33,225 nt of DNA from Faecousia sp. (GCA_029257335.1 JARIBV010000127.1:1-33225); one strand, 5' to 3'; positions 6,417-14,912 are shown, counted from the first letter of the stretch. Notes: generated by a model from the letters alone, not told the origin. Numbers and translations: made by a program.

Positions 6417-8117
6417 ATGAAATTTTCTGAGCTTCCCTACTGCCGTCCCAACCTGGAGGCAACCAAGAAAGAACTGCAAGAGATTCTGGTCCGTTTCCGG
6501 AATGCAAAAACCTTTGAAGAGGCCGATGCGGCTTATGTTGATATGGACCGGGTTAGCGGCAAGTTCTACACCCAGAGAACCATTGCCAGCATCCGCAGAG
6601 ATATTGATACCAGAGACGCTTTTTATGACGGAGAAAAGGCCTGGTATAACCAGGTCGGCCCTGAGCTTCAGGAGACCTTCCAGGAATTCGATCTGGCAAC
6701 ACTCAAGAGTCCTTTCCGCAAGGAGCTGGAAGCCAAGTACGGCAATGTAAGCTTCCTGAACGCGGAACTGGGCCTCAAGACCTTCTCCCCCGAGATCATC
6801 TCTGACCTGCAAAAGGAAAATGAGTTGGTGTCCAGCTATACCAAGCTGCTGGCCTCTGCCCAGATTCCCTTTGAAGATGGAGTATACACGCTGGCCCAGA
6901 TTGCCACATTCAAGGAGGAGTCCGATGATGCCCGCCGTCTGGCGGCCTGGCGTGCTGAGGGGCAGTGGTATCTGGATCACGGTCAGGAGCTGGATGCGCT
7001 ATATGACCAGCTGGTAAAGATCCGCCATAAGATGGCCCGAAAGCTGGGCTTTGAGAACTACATCGGTCTGGGCTACTGCCGGATGCAGAGAAATTGCTAT
7101 GACCAGAACGACATTGAAAAGTTCCGTGCCGCAGTGAAGAAATATCTGGTCCCTGTGGCCGACCAGATTTACCGGACCCAGGCCGAGCGGCTGGGCAAGC
7201 AGTACCCCATGAACTTTGCAGACAATGCTCTGGAGTTCCGGTCCGGCAATCCCCGTCCTGCGGGAGATCCTCAGCAGATTCTGGAGATGGGATCTACCTT
7301 CTACCGGGAACTGAGCCCCGAAACCAATGAGTTCTGGACCTCCATGCGGGAAAACGAGATGATGGATGTTCTGGCCCGCACCGGCAAAGCCGGCGGCGGC
7401 TACTGCACCAATCTGTTTGCGTATCATACTCCCTTCATTTTTGCCAGCTTCAATGGCACATCCCACGATGTGAAGGTCATTACTCACGAGGCCGGTCATG
7501 CCTTTGCCGGTTATATGAACCGAAATCGGGTTCCTTCCGATACCTGCTGGCCCAGCATGGAGGGCTGTGAGGTTCACTCCATGTCCATGGAGTTCTTTGC
7601 CGATCAGTGGGCCGACGGATTCTTCGGCAAGGATGCCCGGAAGTTCTGTTACTCTCACCTGTCCAATGCTCTGACTTTCATCCCCTATGGCACCATGGTA
7701 GATGATTTCCAACATCGGGTCTATGAAAATCCCGAGATGACACCCCAGCAGCGCCACGATGTATGGCGTGAGCTGTTGGGAATCTATATGCCTTGGATGA
7801 AACTGGACGACATTCCCTTCTATGGCCAGGCAATGGGCTGGCAGCGCCAGAGTCACATCTATAAGACGCCCTTCTACTACATCGACTACTGTCTGGCACA
7901 GACTGTGGCATTGGAGTTCTGGGCTAAGATCCAGGTGGACCTGAAGGAGGCCTTCCGGACCTACCTGTGCTACACCAAGCTGGGTGGAAGCCAGGTATTC
8001 ACCGATCTTCTCAAAACCGCCGGGCTGGACAGTCCCTTTGAAGAGAAGTGCCTGAAAACCGTTTGCGAAGCGGCAAAGACCTATCTGGAACATTATGATC
8101 TGACCGGCATTGCATAA
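6417..8117 (+). CDS. M3-family oligoendopeptidase (PepF-like)
   Basis: Cytoplasmic zinc metallopeptidase of 566 aa that cleaves medium-length peptides. The gluzincin motif H357-E-A-G-H361 is followed by AGYMNRN, and the third ligand Glu lies about 25 residues on in MEGCEVHSMSMEFFA, as in the M3 family. The N-terminal helical half (about 1-200) is typical of the clostridial oligoendopeptidase group. Length is usual for that group. AAAGGAG precedes the ATG, 35 bases after the M42 gene. The 16-bp inner hairpin at 8192-8239 is probably its transcription terminator. Confidence 0.93.
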   Translation: MKFSELPYCRPNLEATKKELQEILVRFRNAKTFEEADAAYVDMDRVSGKFYTQRTIASIRRDIDTRDAFYDGEKAWYNQVGPELQETFQEFDLATLKSPFRKELEAKYGNVSFLNAELGLKTFSPEIISDLQKENELVSSYTKLLASAQIPFEDGVYTLAQIATFKEESDDARRLAAWRAEGQWYLDHGQELDALYDQLVKIRHKMARKLGFENYIGLGYCRMQRNCYDQNDIEKFRAAVKKYLVPVADQIYRTQAERLGKQYPMNFADNALEFRSGNPRPAGDPQQILEMGSTFYRELSPETNEFWTSMRENEMMDVLARTGKAGGGYCTNLFAYHTPFIFASFNGTSHDVKVITHEAGHAFAGYMNRNRVPSDTCWPSMEGCEVHSMSMEFFADQWADGFFGKDARKFCYSHLSNALTFIPYGTMVDDFQHRVYENPEMTPQQRHDVWRELLGIYMPWMKLDDIPFYGQAMGWQRQSHIYKTPFYYIDYCLAQTVALEFWAKIQVDLKEAFRTYLCYTKLGGSQVFTDLLKTAGLDSPFEEKCLKTVCEAAKTYLEHYDLTGIA

Positions 8118-8136
8118 TTTCAATCAGAATTCAAAA

Positions 8137-8283
8137 ACTGGGGCTGTACAAAAAGTCCGTGTCTCAGCATTTTGCAATCTATAAAATTTAAAAATTCCAG
8201 CAGGAAATCAGGCGGTATCCCCGTTTCCTGCTGGAATTTATTTTGCCGTTTTTAAGAAAAACGAGTTTTTGTACAGCCCCAGT
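8137..8283. mobile_element. MITE-like 147-bp element with 18-bp perfect terminal inverted repeats
   Basis: ACTGGGGCTGTACAAAAA at 8137-8154 is repeated exactly in inverted orientation at 8266-8283. Inside is a second perfect 16-bp inverted repeat (8192-8207 with 8224-8239). There is no coding capacity. Size, terminal repeats and nested palindrome fit a non-autonomous miniature transposable element. Target-site duplication is not clear (AA flanks both ends at most), and no transposase with these ends is in the window. A large intergenic hairpin of other origin is the alternative. Confidence 0.55.
8192..8246 (+). terminator. Probable terminator of the peptidase operon inside the palindromic element
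   Basis: AAATTCCAGCAGGAAA (8192-8207) pairs perfectly with 8224-8239 around a 16-nt loop and is followed by ATTTT. It is the first good hairpin after the M3 peptidase stop at 8117. Confidence 0.6.
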
Positions 8284-8436
8284 AACCATTTAACAGCGTC
8301 CGCTTCCAAATGGTGACAGACCTGGCTGTGGACTGTGCTTTCAAACAGCGGTCCCCGAATCTTATCCGAGCCCCAGGACACAGCCTGGGCGTTTTGCAGC
8401 CTAAAGAAGGATCACTCTTGTGCTGCACATTGAAAG
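8284..8436 (+). other. Gene-free stretch, possible structured RNA
   Basis: No credible coding region. The + strand can fold: GGCTGTG (8324-8330) pairs with CACAGCC (8379-8385), enclosing a smaller GAC/GTC hairpin (8331-8353). An alternative local hairpin GCCCCAGG/CCTGGGC (8370-8390) competes. The stretch runs directly into a strong + strand terminator at 8437-8475 although no + strand gene lies between the peptidase hairpin and this point. A small RNA of about 190 nt is possible. It was not recognised as 6S, SRP, tmRNA or a riboswitch, and no convincing promoter was found. Confidence 0.25.
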
Positions 8437-8475
8437 AAGGCAGAAGCTCCTGCGGTCGGAGCTTCTGCCTTTTTG
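8437..8475. terminator. Strong intrinsic terminator between the M3 peptidase region and convergent rsgA
   Basis: Perfect 14-bp stem AAGGCAGAAGCTCC (8437-8450) with 8458-8471, a 7-nt loop and a T-run that is best on the + strand. On the - strand it is followed by TTCTTTC, so it may also end the long rsgA-terminal operon. Confidence 0.85.
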
Positions 8476-8503
8476 TAATTTTTTATAGAGTGGCGCTTTG
8501 CTT

Positions 8504-9379
8504 TTATTCCAGTTCCCAGGTCTTGATTTCCTTGGCTTTTTCGTACAGGCGGACATAGCTGTCATAGCGGCTATGCTGAATTTCTCCCGCCCGGAGGGCC
8601 TGTGTCACTGCGCAGTCCGGCTCCTTGAGATGGGCACAGTCGTGAAATCGGCATTTTCCAATGTAAGGGGCAAAGTCCGGAAACGCATACTGAAGATTTT
8701 CTTTCAGGATGACTTCCATCTTGTCCGTGTCAAAGGAGGAGAAACCCGGGGTATCCGCCACAAAGGTATTGCGATCCAGCGCATAAATTTCCACATGTCT
8801 GGTGGTATGGCGGCCACGGCCCAGCTTTTCCGAGACCTCTCCGGTCTGAAGCCCAAGTTCCGGCAAAAGTCGGTTTAAAATGCTGCTTTTTCCTACACCC
8901 GAATTTCCTGTAAAGGCCACAAACTTTCCGGCGATGGCCTCTCTCAGATCTTCTACTCCGGTGCCATCCCGGGCACTGGTGCAAATGACCGGGAAGCCTG
9001 CCTTTTGGTAAAGTTCCGCAAGCTCTGTGGCAGGGTCCAGATCCGTCTTGTTGATACAGACGATAACAGGGACCTCCTGATTGCCTGCAATGGCAGAAAC
9101 CCGGTCAATCAGGAATGGTTCCGTCACAGGATTGACATTGGCTGCAAAAACCACCAGGGCATCCAGATTGGCCACAGCAGGGCGCACAAAGCGATTCTTT
9201 CGGGGCAGGATCTGTTCCAGCATTCCTTTTTTCCCTGTCGCACTGATCTCCACCAGATCCCCTGTGAGCGGCACCAGCTTCTGTTTGCGGAAATTTCCTC
9301 TGGCACGGCAGGTGACGGGGCCTTTTTCTGTCTGCACTTCATAAAAGCCGCTTAAAGAGCGAATAATTCTACCTGTCAT
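8504..9379 (-). CDS. rsgA: Ribosome small-subunit-dependent GTPase A
   Basis: Circularly permuted GTPase (291 aa) that aids late 30S subunit maturation. Domains: an N-terminal OB fold (about 1-65), then G motifs in permuted order with NKTD (110-113) before the P-loop GNSGVGKS (158-165) and DTPG (209-212), then a C-terminal zinc finger with C243, C248, H250 and C256. The start codon overlaps the prkC stop by 4 bases (ATGA), so translation is coupled. Last gene of the long - strand cluster. Linkage to PrkC and its phosphatase is usual in Firmicutes, where RsgA can be a PrkC substrate. Confidence 0.97.
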   Translation of the reverse strand: MTGRIIRSLSGFYEVQTEKGPVTCRARGNFRKQKLVPLTGDLVEISATGKKGMLEQILPRKNRFVRPAVANLDALVVFAANVNPVTEPFLIDRVSAIAGNQEVPVIVCINKTDLDPATELAELYQKAGFPVICTSARDGTGVEDLREAIAGKFVAFTGNSGVGKSSILNRLLPELGLQTGEVSEKLGRGRHTTRHVEIYALDRNTFVADTPGFSSFDTDKMEVILKENLQYAFPDFAPYIGKCRFHDCAHLKEPDCAVTQALRAGEIQHSRYDSYVRLYEKAKEIKTWELE

Positions 9380-11679
9380 TCAGTCACCGTAAATTGAAGG
9401 TGGATTTTCTCTGCGCTGGTACTGGTGAAGTCCACCTTAAAGCTGTCAACACAGGTACCATTGACATAGAAATCAAAATACTGGGTCCCTGATCCGCTGA
9501 GGCTGATGGGCATTTCTGCGGTACCTGCCAGCACAGGGACCTCGTCAACACAAGGAACGCCGCCCTTGTACACCTGAATCTTATAATCCACACTGATATC
9601 ACCGGGAAGAAGCAGGGTAATCACCTTGTTGACAATCTTCGGCTCCGTCTCTGTAGGTTCTGTCTCAGGGGGTTCCGTCTCCACAGGACCTTTAGACACT
9701 GTAAGCTTTACAACCGTGCCCTCTTCAACTTCCGTTCCCTTCTTGGGGTCCTGGGTCAGGACCACATCCTTGGCCTCGTTGCTGTCCACCAGGTCATACT
9801 CACACTTGAGGTTTCTGTCCCTCAGCAGGCTGGATGCCTTGCTGATGTCCATACCCACCACCTCAGGCACCTTTGTCATCACAATATCGCTGCCGGTGCT
9901 GATGTAGAGCGTGACGGTCTGACCGGCCTTAACGGTTTTGCCCTTTGCCGGATCGGTCCGGATCACATTGCCCTCTTCGATCTCTTCGCTGGATTCCTGC
10001 TCAATCTTGATCTCCAGATTCATGTTCTCTTTGTTTTTGAGGGCGGCCTCTGCATTGGCCCTGGACTCTCCCACCAGATCGTCCATCAACATCGTTCTGG
10101 GTCCTTTGCTGATCCACAGCGTCACCGTCTGGCCCTTGCTCAGAGTGGAATCCACAGCTGGGTCAGTCCGGGTCACACGGCCCTCCTCCACATCATTACT
10201 GAATTCCTTTTCAAAGCGGAGGGTGAGACCCAGATCACTGAGTCCCCGCAGAGCCTCTTCCGCCTTTTCCTCGGTACGGTTGACCAAATCCAGCATCTGC
10301 CCCGTCTGGGGCCCATTGCTGATGACCAGCTTTACCTGTGTACCGGCTTTTACCTGCTCATGGGCCTTGGGGTCCTGAGAAATAATTTCGCCGGCAGCAT
10401 ATTTATCATTGAATGTATATTCATCATCCAGCAATGTAATATCCGGGTAGCGCTTGGGATTGATGTCCTTGAAGACCTGCCCCACCAGATCCGGCACCTC
10501 TGTCATAACTTCCGGTTTTGAGCCGCTGGTCAGCAGCACCGCCAGCACAATGATTGCAACCACTACCATGGCACCTGCCGCAGCAATGGCCACGATCATG
10601 CCCTTGCTGGTCCGGCCCTGCTCTTCTTCAGCTGTTCGCCGTGGGGCAGGTCTGGGTGGCTCCGCCCCACGAGGCCTGGGGGCCGACTCCGGTGAACGCA
10701 CCTTTTGCTGCTCCACAGGTCTGGGGCGTGGGGTCCCGGCGCTCACTGCCCGCTCCGCCGCACTGCGGGGAGTGCCTTGGGCGGGGCGGTACTGGGGCTC
10801 TGGCCCGGGTGCTGCCATTCCCCCTCCGTTGGCGCCAAAAAAGAGAACAGCCGGATTCTTGCGGAATTCCTCCATGTCATAGAGCATTTCCGTGGCTGAC
10901 ACATATCTTTGAGCAGGATCCACCGCCATGGCCTTCATGATGATCTGTTCCAGCCCCCCGGGAATGTTGGGGTTCAGGGTGGACGGCATGGGGGCCCCGC
11001 CATTGATATGCTTGAGGGCCACTGCCACAGGGGATTCTCCATCATAGGGAGGCCGCCCTGTAAGCATTTCATACATCACGACACCCAGAGAATAGATGTC
11101 GGAGCGGTTATCCACACGGCCGCCTTTGGCCTGCTCCGGAGAAATGTAGTGGACGGACCCCAGCGCTTCCTTGGTGAGGGTGCTCTGGGAGGACATGATC
11201 CGGGCAATCCCGAAATCCGTGACCTTGGCCGAGCCGTCTTTTAAAATCATCACATTGTGGGGCTTAATGTCCCGGTGAACAATTCCCTGGTTGTGGGCAT
11301 GCTCCAAAGCCTTCGCGATCTGAACGGCAAAATGGAGCGACTCTTTCCAGTTGAGGTATCCTCCACGGCGCTCCATATATTGCTTGAGCGTGATGCCTTC
11401 CACCAGCTCCATTACAATATAGTCGGCATCTCCATTGGTAGAAACATCATACACATTGACAATGTTGGGATGATTCAGCATCGCAACGGCCTGAGATTCC
11501 GCATGGAACCGGCGGCGGAACTCCGCATCATTGGAAAAATCATCTTTTAAAATCTTAATGGCAACCAGCCGATTCAGGCGATGGCACCGGGCCTTATAGA
11601 CCACGGCCATGCCGCCGACTCCCAGAACACTGAGAATCTCATACCGGTTGTCCAACAATCGGCCTATGTAATTGTCCAT
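9376..11679 (-). CDS. prkC: PASTA-domain Ser/Thr protein kinase
   Basis: Membrane receptor kinase of 767 aa that senses cell-wall fragments and phosphorylates targets in growth and cell-wall control. Kinase domain about 13-270: G-loop GVGGMA (20-25), Lys42 (VAIK), HRDIKPHN (135-142), DFG (155-157) and SPEQ in place of APE. A proline/arginine-rich linker follows (290-358), then one transmembrane helix (about 361-384), four PASTA repeats (about 392-458, 459-527, 528-597, 598-667), a Thr-Glu-Pro spacer and an 84-residue C-terminal domain with two Cys (GVPCVD, NGTCVD). The start is the ATG at 11679 with AAAGGAG upstream; the 50 extra residues possible further up look non-coding and run into prpC. 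The linker probably serves as the autophosphorylated, flexible juxtamembrane segment. Confidence 0.96.
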   Translation of the reverse strand: MDNYIGRLLDNRYEILSVLGVGGMAVVYKARCHRLNRLVAIKILKDDFSNDAEFRRRFHAESQAVAMLNHPNIVNVYDVSTNGDADYIVMELVEGITLKQYMERRGGYLNWKESLHFAVQIAKALEHAHNQGIVHRDIKPHNVMILKDGSAKVTDFGIARIMSSQSTLTKEALGSVHYISPEQAKGGRVDNRSDIYSLGVVMYEMLTGRPPYDGESPVAVALKHINGGAPMPSTLNPNIPGGLEQIIMKAMAVDPAQRYVSATEMLYDMEEFRKNPAVLFFGANGGGMAAPGPEPQYRPAQGTPRSAAERAVSAGTPRPRPVEQQKVRSPESAPRPRGAEPPRPAPRRTAEEEQGRTSKGMIVAIAAAGAMVVVAIIVLAVLLTSGSKPEVMTEVPDLVGQVFKDINPKRYPDITLLDDEYTFNDKYAAGEIISQDPKAHEQVKAGTQVKLVISNGPQTGQMLDLVNRTEEKAEEALRGLSDLGLTLRFEKEFSNDVEEGRVTRTDPAVDSTLSKGQTVTLWISKGPRTMLMDDLVGESRANAEAALKNKENMNLEIKIEQESSEEIEEGNVIRTDPAKGKTVKAGQTVTLYISTGSDIVMTKVPEVVGMDISKASSLLRDRNLKCEYDLVDSNEAKDVVLTQDPKKGTEVEEGTVVKLTVSKGPVETEPPETEPTETEPKIVNKVITLLLPGDISVDYKIQVYKGGVPCVDEVPVLAGTAEMPISLSGSGTQYFDFYVNGTCVDSFKVDFTSTSAEKIHLQFTVTE

Positions 11680-11714
11680 CTTGAGAACTCCTTTCTCGAT
11701 TGCAAAGAATATTT

Positions 11715-11752
11715 CGTGGGAATGCCCACGGTAGATCCTGCCCGGCAGGATC
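11715..11752. repeat. Tandem hairpins between prpC and prkC
   Basis: Two adjacent palindromes in the 71-base gap: CGTGGG-AATG-CCCACG (11715-11730) and GATCCTGCC-C-GGCAGGATC (11734-11752), the second overlapping the prpC stop codon. No T-run follows on the - strand, so they are not standard terminators. They may protect or process the mRNA. Confidence 0.6.
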
Positions 11753-12482
11753 AGACAACCACCAGAATACTGGTCACGTTGTCCGGAGCCCCACGCTCCT
11801 TGGCAATATCTAAGAGTCGCTGACAACAAAGCTCTTTGTTGACACCGTGCACAACCTCAAACAAAATTTCCTGGTCATCCAGCATATTGGAAAGACCATC
11901 ACTGCACAGAAGGAGGTTGTCTCCCTTCTGCAGCGACAGTTGAAACAGATCGCACTGCACCCCGGACTCCGTGCCAACGGCACGGGTGATAAAGTTCTTA
12001 CCGGGGTAAGACTTGGCCTGTTCCATGGTCAGCTGTCCCCGCTGAACCATGAGCTGGACCAGAGAGTGATCTGTGGTGACACATTGGGCACCATTTCGGT
12101 TCAAAAGGTAGCAGCGGCTGTCCCCTACATTGGCTACCACAGTCTGCGTTCCGTTGAGGTAAGCCGCCACCAGGGTGGTTCCCATTCCGGCAAAATCTGC
12201 AATCTGCTGGGACTGCTCATATACTGTGGAATTCGCCAGGGCTGCTGCCTGCCGGAGGCAGGTTTCCATCTCCTGTGCAGTCATGCCGGGACGATGATGC
12301 CGGTCTACTTCGTCTACGAAAATATCCAGTGCCAGCGCACTTGCAATGTTACCGGCCTTTGCTCCGCCCATGCCGTCACAGACTATGCACAAATAGCTTT
12401 CCTGACTGTATCGTTTGATGCGGTAGGCATCCTGATTTTGCTTCCGGACGCAGCCAAGGTCTGTCAGTCCCCAGGCCTGCAT
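11751..12482 (-). CDS. prpC: PP2C-family Ser/Thr phosphatase (Stp/PrpC)
   Basis: Cytoplasmic metal-dependent phosphatase of 243 aa that reverses PrkC phosphorylation. Motifs: NQD (16-18) and DGMGG (36-40), the metal-binding Asp sites, then GDSRCYLL, SDGLSNML and a C-terminal GAPDNVTSILVVV. The length is typical of the Stp family. A strong AAAGGAGGGGG precedes the ATG. It lies 71 bases before prkC, forming the usual kinase-phosphatase pair. An internal promoter at 12509-12537 could drive prpC-prkC-rsgA independently of the upstream genes. Confidence 0.96.
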   Translation of the reverse strand: MQAWGLTDLGCVRKQNQDAYRIKRYSQESYLCIVCDGMGGAKAGNIASALALDIFVDEVDRHHRPGMTAQEMETCLRQAAALANSTVYEQSQQIADFAGMGTTLVAAYLNGTQTVVANVGDSRCYLLNRNGAQCVTTDHSLVQLMVQRGQLTMEQAKSYPGKNFITRAVGTESGVQCDLFQLSLQKGDNLLLCSDGLSNMLDDQEILFEVVHGVNKELCCQRLLDIAKERGAPDNVTSILVVV

Positions 12483-12508
12483 AGAACCCCCTCCTTTCGT
12501 TCTACTAA

Positions 12509-12537
12509 ATTGTATCAGCTTTTCCGGTAGATTGCAA
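12509..12537 (-). promoter_or_regulatory. Internal promoter for prpC-prkC-rsgA
   Basis: On the - strand: TTGCAA (12537-12532), 17-bp spacer, TACAAT (12514-12509), in the 81-base gap after rlmN, the widest gap in the cluster. The -10 ends 26 bases before the prpC ATG. Confidence 0.6.
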
Positions 12538-12563
12538 TCAATCTATGGGAAAATCCCAGGAAG

Positions 12564-13604
12564 TTATTCCTGTTTTCTTGTCTTTTCATAATTACGGCGG
12601 AGCTGGCCGCAGGAAGCGTCAATATCGCTTCCCAAGGTTCGACGAACCGTGGCTGTGACACCGCCTTCTTCCAGAATTTTTTGGAATTTCTGCACCGCCT
12701 GTCTGGTGCTGGGGTGCAGGGGGCTTTCTGCCACCTCATTGAGAGGAATGAGATTGATGTGCGCAGGCAGTCCCTTGAGCTGCTTGAGAAGCTGTCTGGC
12801 ACAACTCTGCGTATCATTAACATCCCGTATCATGGCGTATTCAAAGGAGATTCTCCGGCCTGTCATGGCATAATACTCCCGGCAGGCCTCCAGAAGGGTC
12901 TCCACATTATATGCTTTATTGATCGGCATAATGGTATTGCGGATTTCGTCATTGGGCGCATGGAGAGACACCGACAAGGTCAGCTGCAGCTTCTTTTCCG
13001 CCAGCATCCGAATCTTGGGCACCAGGCCGCAGGTAGACAGACTGATGTGGCGCATGCTGATGTTCATTCCCTGTGGGCTGTTTACCAGCTCTAAAAAGCG
13101 CATGACGGTATCAAAATTGTCCAGAGGCTCTCCAATGCCCATCAGGACAATATGAGAAATGGGCTGGCCGGAATCCAGCTGGGTAAACAGGACCTGATCC
13201 AACATTTCCGAAGGCTTCAGCCGACGCACCAAACCGCCGATGGTAGATGCGCAAAAGGCACAGCCCATGGCACATCCTACCTCGGAGGAGATGCAGACCG
13301 TATTGCCGTAATGGTAGCGCATCAGAACGGTTTCCACACAGTTTCCGTCTGCCAGCTGCCACAGATACTTGATGGTTCCGTCTTTTTGCGACTCCTGCCT
13401 GCGCACTACCTTGGGCGCGGTGATCTCATAACGCTCCTCCAGGGCCTGCCGCAGATCTTTGGACAGGTTCGTCATGTCCTGAAAGGAGGTGGCACCCCGA
13501 TGGAGCCAGGTGTACACCTGCCCTCCACGGAAGGCACTTTGTCCCATGGCCTTCAATTCTCCCTGAATCTCTTCCAGGGTCATGGATTTAATATCGGTTT
13601 TCAT
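12564..13604 (-). CDS. rlmN: 23S rRNA (adenine-2503-C2)-methyltransferase, radical SAM
   Basis: Methylates C2 of A2503 in 23S rRNA (and A37 of some tRNAs) by radical chemistry. 346 aa. The [4Fe-4S]-binding motif is C111-x3-C115-x2-C118 (GCAMGCAFC), and the second catalytic Cys, which forms the methylene adduct, is C332 in DASCGQLRR. The GEPLDN segment of radical SAM enzymes is present. The start overlaps the rsmB stop by 4 bases, so the two rRNA modification genes are coupled. It does not look like Cfr (which confers drug resistance by C8 methylation): length and context are those of the housekeeping enzyme. Confidence 0.97.
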   Translation of the reverse strand: MKTDIKSMTLEEIQGELKAMGQSAFRGGQVYTWLHRGATSFQDMTNLSKDLRQALEERYEITAPKVVRRQESQKDGTIKYLWQLADGNCVETVLMRYHYGNTVCISSEVGCAMGCAFCASTIGGLVRRLKPSEMLDQVLFTQLDSGQPISHIVLMGIGEPLDNFDTVMRFLELVNSPQGMNISMRHISLSTCGLVPKIRMLAEKKLQLTLSVSLHAPNDEIRNTIMPINKAYNVETLLEACREYYAMTGRRISFEYAMIRDVNDTQSCARQLLKQLKGLPAHINLIPLNEVAESPLHPSTRQAVQKFQKILEEGGVTATVRRTLGSDIDASCGQLRRNYEKTRKQE

Positions 13605-14908
13605 CTATGCCTCCGCATCTTACTGATAAAGAATCCGTCCGTTCCGTACATGCCGGGAAGCAGGGTCAGCATTCCGCTGCCATCATTGGCAATGGCATCC
13701 GGCAGTGGGAGGGATTCCAAAGAAAAGTCGGGATGATTCTGCAAAAAGGCCTGCACCACATCCTGATTTTCCCTGCGCAAAATGGTGCAGGTGGAATAAA
13801 GCAGGACCCCACCGGGCTTTACATACCGGCACTGATTTTCTAATACCTCCAGCTGCAGCTGCGGCAGCGCCTCCGTCTGCGCCAGATCCTTATAGCGGAT
13901 ATCCGGCTTCTTGCGAATAATGCCCAGTCCGCTGCAAGGTGCATCTGCAATCACCACATCCATTGCGCCATCCCACATCTGCTCATAGTCCTTGGCACTG
14001 TGTTCCATGGCATGGATGCAGGAAAAGCCCAGCCGCTGCGCTCCATTGGAAATCAGCTGAATTTTGTGGGGATGAATGTCGCAGGAAGTAATGGACCCTG
14101 TATTCTGAAGCTCCATAGCGGCGGCAAAACTCTTTCCCCCGGGTGCGGCGCAGCAATCCAGGACCTGCATTCCGGGTACGATCCCTGCACAGTGCACCGC
14201 CAGACGGGACGATGCATCCTGCACATAAAACCACCCCTGCTGAAATGCGTCCAGACGCTCCAGGCTTCCCAACCCGGACACCAAAAGGCAGTCTTTGAGC
14301 CATGGATGGGGCTGCACCTCTCCGCCTGCCTCTGTCAAAGCTTTGGCTAGTTCTTCCGTGGTCTGTTTCAGCAAATTTACCTGAAGCACGGTCTCCGGTG
14401 CTTCATTGTTGGCAGCCAATGTAATTTCCAGCTCCTGCTTTGTCATCTGCCGGGACAGCAGCTCCACCAGCTCCCGTGGATGTGAATAGCGGGTTGCCAA
14501 ATCTTTGGGCGGCATCAGCTGATCCTTTCCGCGAATGGCATTGCGCAGAACCCCGTTGATGAGACCGGAGGCCCGCCGATTTGCATATTTCTTTCCCTGT
14601 TCCACCGCTTCATTCACCGCAGCGGAGGAGGGGATTTTGTCCATAAACAGGATCTGATACAGTCCCAGCCGAAGGATTTCCAGAACAACAGGCTGCAAAT
14701 CCTTCAGTTTTCCATTTACCAGAGAACTTAAATGATAGTCCAAAAGCTGCCGATTCTGCAAAACACCATAGCACAGCCGGGAGGCAAGTGCGGCATCTCG
14801 CCGATCCAATCGGTCTCGCTTTACATATTCTTTCAAAATGCCGTCGGACCAGGCATTCTGCTTTCTACAGGCAATCAGTGCGCCAAGGGCTGTGGTTCTG
14901 GCTCCCAT
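13601..14908 (-). CDS. rsmB: 16S rRNA m5C967 methyltransferase
   Basis: 435 aa. An N-terminal NusB-like RNA-binding helical domain (about 1-140, with LASRLCYGVLQN and DKIPSSAAVNEAVEQGKK) is followed by a Rossmann methyltransferase: SAM motif DCCAAPGGKS, then DAPCSGLG and YSTCTI, which contain the two cysteines used by m5C enzymes. The ATG at 14908 is chosen because it lies 4 bases after fmt and gives the family's N-terminus (MGARTTALGAL). The frame stays open a further 35 codons into fmt without conserved sequence. Confidence 0.95.
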   Translation of the reverse strand: MGARTTALGALIACRKQNAWSDGILKEYVKRDRLDRRDAALASRLCYGVLQNRQLLDYHLSSLVNGKLKDLQPVVLEILRLGLYQILFMDKIPSSAAVNEAVEQGKKYANRRASGLINGVLRNAIRGKDQLMPPKDLATRYSHPRELVELLSRQMTKQELEITLAANNEAPETVLQVNLLKQTTEELAKALTEAGGEVQPHPWLKDCLLVSGLGSLERLDAFQQGWFYVQDASSRLAVHCAGIVPGMQVLDCCAAPGGKSFAAAMELQNTGSITSCDIHPHKIQLISNGAQRLGFSCIHAMEHSAKDYEQMWDGAMDVVIADAPCSGLGIIRKKPDIRYKDLAQTEALPQLQLEVLENQCRYVKPGGVLLYSTCTILRRENQDVVQAFLQNHPDFSLESLPLPDAIANDGSGMLTLLPGMYGTDGFFISKMRRHR

Positions 14909-14912
14909 TTTC

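Noticed and set aside
5317..6507. 396-codon open frame on the - strand opposite the M42 peptidase
   Set aside because: Mirror image of a well-supported gene in GC-biased sequence; no ribosome site or known motif.
6999..8123. 374-codon open frame on the - strand opposite the M3 peptidase
   Set aside because: Covers the conserved zinc-site region of the real gene; translation looks like no protein family.
8284..8475. 6S RNA, SRP RNA or riboswitch assignment for the gene-free stretch
   Set aside because: I could not find the SRP tetraloop/GGAAG-type core, a T-box, or a 6S-like pattern with confidence, so it is listed only as a possible structured RNA.
8310..8558. 82-codon open frame on the + strand in the gene-free stretch
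   Set aside because: It contains the strong terminator hairpin and runs into the rsgA 3' end; no ribosome site and no similarity recognised.
11680..11829. Fifty-codon N-terminal extension of prkC
   Set aside because: It overlaps the prpC end and contains no conserved sequence, while the ATG at 11679 has AAAGGAG and gives the normal kinase start.
12564..13604. Cfr-type antibiotic resistance methyltransferase
   Set aside because: The context between rsmB and prpC and the sequence throughout are those of housekeeping RlmN.
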